From Pseudoalteromonas prydzensis (GTDB taxonomy: Bacteria > Pseudomonadota > Gammaproteobacteria > Enterobacterales > Alteromonadaceae), in NCBI RefSeq assembly GCF_001661495.1, contig NZ_BDDT01000011.1:1-64000 (forward strand): a stretch of DNA of 64,000 nt, written 5' to 3'. Numbering within the stretch: the first letter of the stretch is position 1; every line of letters begins with the position of its first letter. Positions 58,303 through 64,000 of this stretch are shown piece by piece. Both the position numbers and the translations under genes were made by a program. Under the pieces are notes generated by a model. The model was not told where the DNA came from. It did no database searches and saw nothing but the letters and a program-made list of their open reading frames with translations.

Positions 58303-59334
58303 ATGATCAAGGTGCTAGTGATTGATGACTCGCCATTAATACGGCGAGTATTAACGGAAATTTTGCATCAAGCAGATGATATTGAAGTAGTAGGAAGTGC
58401 AGAAGACCCTTATCAAGCACGGGAGATGATTAAGCAGCTTAACCCTGATGTGCTGACCTTAGACATTGAAATGCCAAAAATGGATGGCATTAGCTTTTTG
58501 AAAAATTTAATGCGCCTGCGGCCCATGCCAGTGGTGATGATCTCAACGTTGACCCAAAAAGGCTCGCCTATTACTTTGGAAGCATTAGAGCTAGGGGCGG
58601 TTGATTTTATTGCCAAGCCGAGCGTTAATGTCTCTGAGCAATTTACTCAGTACGCAAAAGTTGTGCAACAAAAGGTGCGTACTGCCGCAACTGCTCGGGT
58701 TCGTTCCTTTAAGCCCAGTGAGGTTAAGCCGCTGGAAACATTGCAGGGTGCCAAGTTTAGCCACAATAAAGTTCTGGCTATTGGCGCGTCCACGGGTGGT
58801 ACAGAAGCAATCAAAGAAGTATTAATACGAATGCCAGAAAATTGCCCGCCAATTGTGATCACTCAGCATATCCCACCAGTGTTTAGTAGCTCATTTGCAC
58901 AACGAATGGATCGCACCTGTACTATCAATGTTAAAGAAGCTGAGCATGGCGATAAGCTAGCAACGGGGTGGGCGTATATTGCACCTGGAGATCAGCATTT
59001 AAGGGTGATACAACAAGGCGGCAGTTTATACTGCCAACTTGATCAGAGTGAGCCGGTCAACCGTCATCGTCCAGCCGTTGATGTATTATTTAATTCGCTG
59101 GTTGAAGTATGCCCTAAAAACACTATTGCAGCCCTACTAACGGGTATGGGCAGTGATGGCGCTAAGGGATTACTAGCATTAAAACAGCATGCAGCGTATA
59201 CCGTAGCGCAAGATGAGTTATCGTCAGTGGTATGGGGAATGCCTAAAGCCGCAATTGAACTTGGTGCGGCAATAGATGTTGTCTCTCTAGATAAGATTGC
59301 TCAGCAGTTATTGAGTCAAGCTGTTAAGTATTAA
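58303..59334 (+). CDS. cheB: Protein-glutamate methylesterase CheB
   Basis: 343 residues from MIKVLVIDDSP. Receiver domain with phospho-acceptor Asp54 in LTLDIEMPKMDG, then linker, then esterase domain with the catalytic Ser in GASTGGTEAI, His in VITQHIPPVF and Asp in LTGMGSDGAKG. It removes methyl groups from the receptor when phosphorylated by CheA, closing the adaptation loop with cheR. It converges on the deacetylase gene, overlapping by 4 bases. Confidence 0.97.
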   Translation: MIKVLVIDDSPLIRRVLTEILHQADDIEVVGSAEDPYQAREMIKQLNPDVLTLDIEMPKMDGISFLKNLMRLRPMPVVMISTLTQKGSPITLEALELGAVDFIAKPSVNVSEQFTQYAKVVQQKVRTAATARVRSFKPSEVKPLETLQGAKFSHNKVLAIGASTGGTEAIKEVLIRMPENCPPIVITQHIPPVFSSSFAQRMDRTCTINVKEAEHGDKLATGWAYIAPGDQHLRVIQQGGSLYCQLDQSEPVNRHRPAVDVLFNSLVEVCPKNTIAALLTGMGSDGAKGLLALKQHAAYTVAQDELSSVVWGMPKAAIELGAAIDVVSLDKIAQQLLSQAVKY

Positions 59335-60362
59335 TCAACAATAACCCACGGTTGTGAAAACCAATAATAGCTGCCCTTGTGATTGATTGATGGCGCTGTG
59401 CAGTTAAATCGAGAGCGGCCTTGAGCTAATGGCTTAGGTGAGTTTATAGTCACGGTATCAGTTGCTGACCAGTCTAGTTTTGCCTGACCAATGCCCGATA
59501 CATAGCACGCTAGCTGACTTTTATGAAAGCCACCCATATTAAATTTAATGCTGATCTGAGGTGGGTTCTGGCTGGTCACGCTATCGATATAAGTAAGCTT
59601 TTGGATCGAAAACGCGCGCGAGTTAAGTTTAGTCACTAACGTATCAAGCTTGCTATAAAAACCAGAAGCTGGGAAGCGCGGCAAACGGCTAAAGTCAGAA
59701 TCCTTGTTAACGGCCCCAGAATGCTGGCCAATCCCGATAAACCCCAGCTCTTTTACTAAACTTTGTAATTGATTGCTAAATTCACCATAGGGATATGCTA
59801 AGTATTTATAGTCATGACCAACTTCTTCTTTAATTCGCTGTTGTGATGACAAAATATCTTGCTTAATACGTGCTTGCCATTCGCTGGTGGTTTCATTGGC
59901 TAATTTACGGTGAAGATAATCATGTTGCGCACTGTGATTGCTGATCAGTGCGCCTTTTTTGGCAAGTTCTCTAAGTTTGTCCCAACCCATTACATAGCCT
60001 TTACCTTCATCAATCAATTTTGGATTAACAAAAATGGTGTAAGGATAATTAAATTTCTCTAAAATCGGTGCGGCTTGTTCATAATTATTGTTGTACCCAT
60101 CATCAAAGGTAATCGCCACCGTTTTATCTGGTAAACTTTGCCCTTGCTGCAAGCTTGTAAGCAAATCATTTAATGCGATGACGTTAAAATCATGTTCTTT
60201 TAAATAGTTAAGGTGTTCAGTGAAGGTTTTAGCACTAACACTTGTGACGGCCGGTAGGGTTTCACTGACATGATGGTACTGTAAAATAACTGCACTGTGA
60301 GCAGGTAAAGATAGCCAAAATAGGATTGATAATACACTGTGAAAAAGTTTCTTAGTCGTCAT
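59331..60362 (-). CDS. Exported polysaccharide deacetylase (NodB/PgaB-like)
   Basis: 343 residues from MTTKKLFHSVL, a signal peptide cleaved near HSA. CE4 domain (about 85-240): ITFDDGYNNNYEQAAPIL (metal Asp), ISNHSAQHDYLHRKL (metal His) and YPYGEFSNQLQ. The N-terminal phrase VILQYHHVSETLPAVTSVSAKTF resembles PgaB. The C-terminal 90 residues are a beta-rich domain. It probably deacetylates a cell-surface glycan. Its start overlaps that of the divergent MATE gene by 24 bases. Confidence 0.88.
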   Translation of the reverse strand: MTTKKLFHSVLSILFWLSLPAHSAVILQYHHVSETLPAVTSVSAKTFTEHLNYLKEHDFNVIALNDLLTSLQQGQSLPDKTVAITFDDGYNNNYEQAAPILEKFNYPYTIFVNPKLIDEGKGYVMGWDKLRELAKKGALISNHSAQHDYLHRKLANETTSEWQARIKQDILSSQQRIKEEVGHDYKYLAYPYGEFSNQLQSLVKELGFIGIGQHSGAVNKDSDFSRLPRFPASGFYSKLDTLVTKLNSRAFSIQKLTYIDSVTSQNPPQISIKFNMGGFHKSQLACYVSGIGQAKLDWSATDTVTINSPKPLAQGRSRFNCTAPSINHKGSYYWFSQPWVIVD

Positions 60363-61673
60363 AAAGCACACCATAAAAGCTTGCTGTTGTTAGCTGGTCC
60401 AATGATATTATCAAATATAACTGTGCCACTGTTAGGATTAGTTGATACCGCTGTAATTGGCCATCTCGGCAGCGCTCATTTCCTAGCTGGCATAGCATTA
60501 GGTGCCACCGTGATTTCGCTATTATTTTGGCTTGCGGGCTTTTTACGCATGAGCACTACAGGGTTAGTTGCCCAAGCTTATGGTAAAAAAGATTATCATC
60601 AATTAGCCGGGTTATTAAAACGCAGTTTAGTTTTAGCGCTACTCGTAGCCTTTACTTTAATTGCTTTATCGCCTTTGATCAAACATGTCATGGCGTATCT
60701 TTCGGGTTCGAGTAGCGAGGTACTTGCACAAGCCTATCGCTATTTTGAAATTCGTATTTTTAGTGCCCCAGCGGCACTTTGTAATTTGGTGTTATTAGCC
60801 TGGATGCTAGGGGTTCATTACGGCAAAGGGCCTTTTTATTTATTACTTGTCACCAACCTTACCAATATTGCTTTAGATATTTATTTTGTGGTGTTTTTAG
60901 ATTGGCAAGTGGCTGGTGCCGCATGGGCATCAGTTATTGCTGATTATATTGCTTTTATCTTTGCGTTATTTTTAGTGCTTAAATTAGCTAAAAATATGGC
61001 TGTTCCACTGCTTGTGGGGGGCTGGTTCAGTGCACAAAAAATGTGGGCCTTGTTAAGTCTTAATCGTGATATTTTTATTCGCTCTTTAATATTGCAACTG
61101 TGTTTTAGCTTTATGACCTTTTATGGCGCACGGATCGGCGATATTACTTTGGCAGTTAATGCAGTCTTGTTGAATTTTTTAATGTTAGTGAGTTTTGCTT
61201 TAGATGGTATTGCCTATGCCAGCGAAGCAAAAGTGGGGCAAGCGAAAGGCCAGGGCAGTGTTCGACGTATCCACTTGTGGGTAAAAATAAGTGTATTCTG
61301 GGGAGCGCTTTTTGCGCTAGCTTACTGCGTGTTTTTTGCTTTACTAGGTTCGCAGATAATTACTTTATTAACGGATGTACCACAAGTGGTTAGTGCAGCA
61401 AATCGCTATCTGCCGTGGTTGATTTTTATGCCCCTTGCAGCAATGAGTTGCTTTTTGTTTGATGGTATTTTTGTTGGCTTAACACGTGCGAAAGATATGC
61501 GTAATACTATGGTGTTTTCAGCTTTAGTTGGCTTTTTTGGGGTGTTTTGGGTGTTTAGTAGTTGGCAAAATCACGGTTTATGGTTAGCGATGAGCTGCTT
61601 TATGTTGCTAAGAGGGGTAACCTTAATTGCCCGGTATTGGCAGTTGCGACAAACGAATCAATTGCTAAATTAA
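60339..61673 (+). CDS. MATE-family efflux transporter (DinF-like)
   Basis: 444 residues, twelve helices. The DinF-subfamily start GPMILSNITVPLLGLVDTAVIGHLG and the ALGATVISLLFWLAGFLRM region are clear. It exports cationic compounds in exchange for Na+ or H+. A GTG start at 60339 is needed to include KSLLLLAGPM; its ribosome site is poor (AGGA 12 bases upstream). The 5' end overlaps the divergent deacetylase gene. It does not follow lexA here, unlike E. coli dinF. Confidence 0.92.
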   Translation: MKKFLSRHKAHHKSLLLLAGPMILSNITVPLLGLVDTAVIGHLGSAHFLAGIALGATVISLLFWLAGFLRMSTTGLVAQAYGKKDYHQLAGLLKRSLVLALLVAFTLIALSPLIKHVMAYLSGSSSEVLAQAYRYFEIRIFSAPAALCNLVLLAWMLGVHYGKGPFYLLLVTNLTNIALDIYFVVFLDWQVAGAAWASVIADYIAFIFALFLVLKLAKNMAVPLLVGGWFSAQKMWALLSLNRDIFIRSLILQLCFSFMTFYGARIGDITLAVNAVLLNFLMLVSFALDGIAYASEAKVGQAKGQGSVRRIHLWVKISVFWGALFALAYCVFFALLGSQIITLLTDVPQVVSAANRYLPWLIFMPLAAMSCFLFDGIFVGLTRAKDMRNTMVFSALVGFFGVFWVFSSWQNHGLWLAMSCFMLLRGVTLIARYWQLRQTNQLLN

Positions 61674-61783
61674 ATAGATTATTTAATTCTATCGGTACAT
61701 TTTACTAATTACGTGTGTTAATTTTTAGTTTCGACTATTCTTATCCTTTATGCAGAAGTTTGAAATAAAGGTAGAGAAAAAAC

Positions 61784-64000
61784 ATGTTGTATCGGCTGTT
61801 AGTGTTAGTTTGTATTTTTTGCTTTGTACGATGTGAAAATACCCAAGCAGCATTTCAACATTACGGCATAGAAGAAGGCCTATCACAAAGTGTGGTGTTT
61901 AATATTCAGCAAGACCAACAAGGGTTTATGTGGTTTGCTACTCAAGATGGCTTAAATCGGTTCGATGGCAATCATTTTGAAGTATTTAAAACGTCGACGA
62001 AAAACTCTAACTCACTGACTAATAATTATATTTATCCTTTGTTAGTAGATAGCCAAAATCAACTGTTTATAGGCACTCGCCATGGTGGCGTGAATCAGTT
62101 AAATTTATTTAATTATCAGTTTGCCCGCCCGCAGCTCGAAAATAAACGAATTACCGCATTACTAGCGTATAAACAGTGGCTGATAGTAGGCACTTTTGAC
62201 GGCATGGTTTATCGACTTAACCAAGACTCCGGCGAGGTTAAGCGCATTGCCAATAAATTACTCAAGCCGGTGTATGCACTCACCAAAGTGAACAATGTGA
62301 TTTGGATTGGTACACATGGTAACGGACTGCATCACTTTGATTTAAATACAAACCAGTTAGTACCAGACTATTTAGCTAAGGTGTTTGGTAGCGCACAAAT
62401 TCCCGCCAGTATTTTTGCTATTAAACAAAGTAACGACTCCCATATTTGGTTGGCTACTCAAGGCAGTGGCTTGTATGAAATTAACTTGGCCAAAAGTAGC
62501 TATCAAAATTGGCGGCATCAGCCAAGTAATGCAAACTCTTTATCAAGTGACCAAATACGAGATATTGAATTTGATCAACAAGGGCGAGTTTGGCTGGCAA
62601 CCCGTGGTGGGGGAGTCAATATCTATGATCGACAAAGCAAACAGTTTAGCCGTTTAGAGCACGATCCATTTGATCGTTATAGTCTTGCACACAATAGGGT
62701 GTATAGCGTGTTTCAGGACCAAACAGGGATTATGTGGTTTGGCACCGCCAATGGTATTAGTAAGCTTGATCCAACGACTCTCAACTTTAATAAATTGAAA
62801 AAGCCCAGCCCTCTTACCAGCAATGATGCATGGGCATTGTATGAAGACCCACAACAACAAATTTGGTACGGCAGTTGGGGTGGTGGCATTGATATATTAG
62901 ACCGTCAATTTAACCGGGTGAAGCATTTAGATAAACAGTCGCAACCGTTGGCATTATCAAGTAATGCAATCAAGGCAATTACCCAAGATCAACAAGGCAA
63001 TACTTGGATTGGCACTTGGGCTGATGGTATTGACGTGATCACTAAACAAGGTCAGCTGATCTCTTATAAAGCAGGCGTTGGTGAGCATGGCTTGACTGAA
63101 AATAGCATTTATTGCTTGTTAGTTGATAAGCACAATGATGTATGGGTGGGAACAAATGGCGGAGGGTTATTTCGTTTTGATAGCACGAGCAAGCAATTTA
63201 TCAGTTATGCAACTAAGCAAGGCGACTCAAACTTAATAATAACGGCACCAAGAGTTACAAAAATTTACCAAGATAACGAGCAGCAATTATGGTTTGCCAC
63301 TGATGGTGAGGGAGCTTACCGTTATGATTTTATTAGTAATGAATTAACCAATTACGCTAAACAAGAAAATGGCTTGGGGCTGAGTCATAACACAGTGCGA
63401 GCATTTTTACGCCGCGCTAATAATGATATGTGGTTGGCGACCTCTGATGGAATTAATATCATCACCGCAAGCTCAGGAGAAGTTATTCATTTAGGCCTTG
63501 AGCAAGGGTTACCCAATCAAGTTGTTTACGGTTTGATCAGTGATAAACAGCACAATATCTGGCTCAGTACTAACAATGGCTTAGTCAAAATAGACGGTCG
63601 GAGCATGCAAATAACTCACTTTCAAGCTAAAGATGGTTTACAAGGAAATGAATTTAACGCAGGTGCTTATTTAAAAAATAAAGTGGGTCAGATTTTTTTT
63701 GGTGGTACGCAAGGGGTGAGCGTGTTTCAGCCAGCAGAGCAAACACAAAATCAGGGTAGTGCAAAGTTAGCAGTGACAGAACTTAGTTTTGACGATAACG
63801 CATTAGTTAATCGATATAACAGCACGCTAGGTATGCATTATGAAGTCGAGAAAAATCGTCAGCTAGAGATTGCCGCCGATGTGCAGCGGGTGTCGCTAAC
63901 GATTAATTACTTACATTATTTAGAGCCTGAAAAAAACCAGTATCGCTATCGTTTAACAGGGTTTGAGCAACAGTGGCGTACCGCACAGGGCAGCCATTTA
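61784..64000 (+). CDS. Propeller sensor protein (Reg_prop/Y_Y_Y), N-terminal part
   Basis: An open frame of 739 codons that continues past the window end; ATG at 61784. Signal peptide (MLYRLLVLVCIFCFVRC... cut near AQA). About thirteen to fourteen propeller repeats of the form D-x-x-G-x-x-WxGT-x-GGL-x-x-D, for example QDQQGFMWFATQDGLNRFDG, DKHNDVWVGTNGGGLFRFDS and QDQTGIMWFGTANGISKLD, enough for two seven-bladed propellers. The start of the Y_Y_Y domain is seen at the end (YRYRLTGFEQQW). Such proteins end in histidine kinase, GGDEF or HTH outputs; that part is outside the window. Confidence 0.93.
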   Translation, partial: MLYRLLVLVCIFCFVRCENTQAAFQHYGIEEGLSQSVVFNIQQDQQGFMWFATQDGLNRFDGNHFEVFKTSTKNSNSLTNNYIYPLLVDSQNQLFIGTRHGGVNQLNLFNYQFARPQLENKRITALLAYKQWLIVGTFDGMVYRLNQDSGEVKRIANKLLKPVYALTKVNNVIWIGTHGNGLHHFDLNTNQLVPDYLAKVFGSAQIPASIFAIKQSNDSHIWLATQGSGLYEINLAKSSYQNWRHQPSNANSLSSDQIRDIEFDQQGRVWLATRGGGVNIYDRQSKQFSRLEHDPFDRYSLAHNRVYSVFQDQTGIMWFGTANGISKLDPTTLNFNKLKKPSPLTSNDAWALYEDPQQQIWYGSWGGGIDILDRQFNRVKHLDKQSQPLALSSNAIKAITQDQQGNTWIGTWADGIDVITKQGQLISYKAGVGEHGLTENSIYCLLVDKHNDVWVGTNGGGLFRFDSTSKQFISYATKQGDSNLIITAPRVTKIYQDNEQQLWFATDGEGAYRYDFISNELTNYAKQENGLGLSHNTVRAFLRRANNDMWLATSDGINIITASSGEVIHLGLEQGLPNQVVYGLISDKQHNIWLSTNNGLVKIDGRSMQITHFQAKDGLQGNEFNAGAYLKNKVGQIFFGGTQGVSVFQPAEQTQNQGSAKLAVTELSFDDNALVNRYNSTLGMHYEVEKNRQLEIAADVQRVSLTINYLHYLEPEKNQYRYRLTGFEQQWRTAQGSHL

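Overview
The window looks like a chromosomal segment of a marine gammaproteobacterium of the order Alteromonadales, most likely Pseudoalteromonas or a close relative. This is inferred from moderate-to-low GC, gammaproteobacterial neighbourhoods (yheS/yheT/yheU/yheV, slyX beside fkpA, rsd beside hemE, sthA beside fabR, a leuABCD operon with a leader peptide) and a marine-style aa3 oxidase cluster. No rRNA, tRNA, insertion sequence, prophage or CRISPR array was recognised. It reads as core chromosome with a few lineage-specific islands.

Layout. 1-4.6 kb: 3' end of tuf with its terminator, a secreted hypothetical, a tandem pair of paralogous membrane-anchored helical proteins duplicated together with their upstream region, and an M19 dipeptidase. 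4.7-7.3 kb: a predicted barrel protein followed by a LytS/LytTR-type two-component pair. 7.3-13.6 kb: yheU, yheT, a 46-residue DUF3149-like membrane protein behind a predicted FNR promoter, a membrane protein/HTH pair, a repeat-rich stretch around an orphan membrane gene, a TIGR02444-family gene, yheS and yheV. 13.6-22.4 kb: slyX, a WD40 lipoprotein, fkpA, ldcA, rsd, hemE, sthA, a delta-9-type desaturase and fabR with an operator in the divergent promoter.

22.6-27.5 kb: leu leader peptide, attenuator and leuABCD. 27.5-31.7 kb: small secreted unknowns, a TerB-like protein, an FMN reductase and a divergent LysR regulator. 31.9-36.1 kb: a nitric-oxide defence module (norR, nnrS, hmp) with a sigma-54 promoter and NorR-like sites. 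36.1-42 kb: endonuclease I, a PepSY membrane protein, a hotdog thioesterase, a barrel protein, a secreted metalloprotease and lexA with two SOS boxes.

42.4-50.6 kb: a complete cytochrome c oxidase operon (coxB with fused cytochrome c, coxA, ctaG, coxC, surf1, an unknown, ctaA, cyoE, SCO) with a DUF2909 gene antisense between coxC and surf1. 50.7-59.3 kb: a compact chemosensory operon (STAS, cheY, cheA, cheW, a chemoreceptor without membrane segments, cheR, cheD, cheB). 59.3-64 kb: a secreted polysaccharide deacetylase, an overlapping divergent MATE transporter, and the N-terminal 739 codons of a large propeller (Reg_prop/Y_Y_Y) sensor cut by the window edge.

I did not find a clearly new multi-gene system. 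The most promising under-described items are the predicted FNR-controlled microprotein, the duplicated HEAT-like pair, the repeat cluster near 10 kb, the orphan hairpin between rsd and hemE, and the soluble chemoreceptor with a C-terminal WEEF tether.
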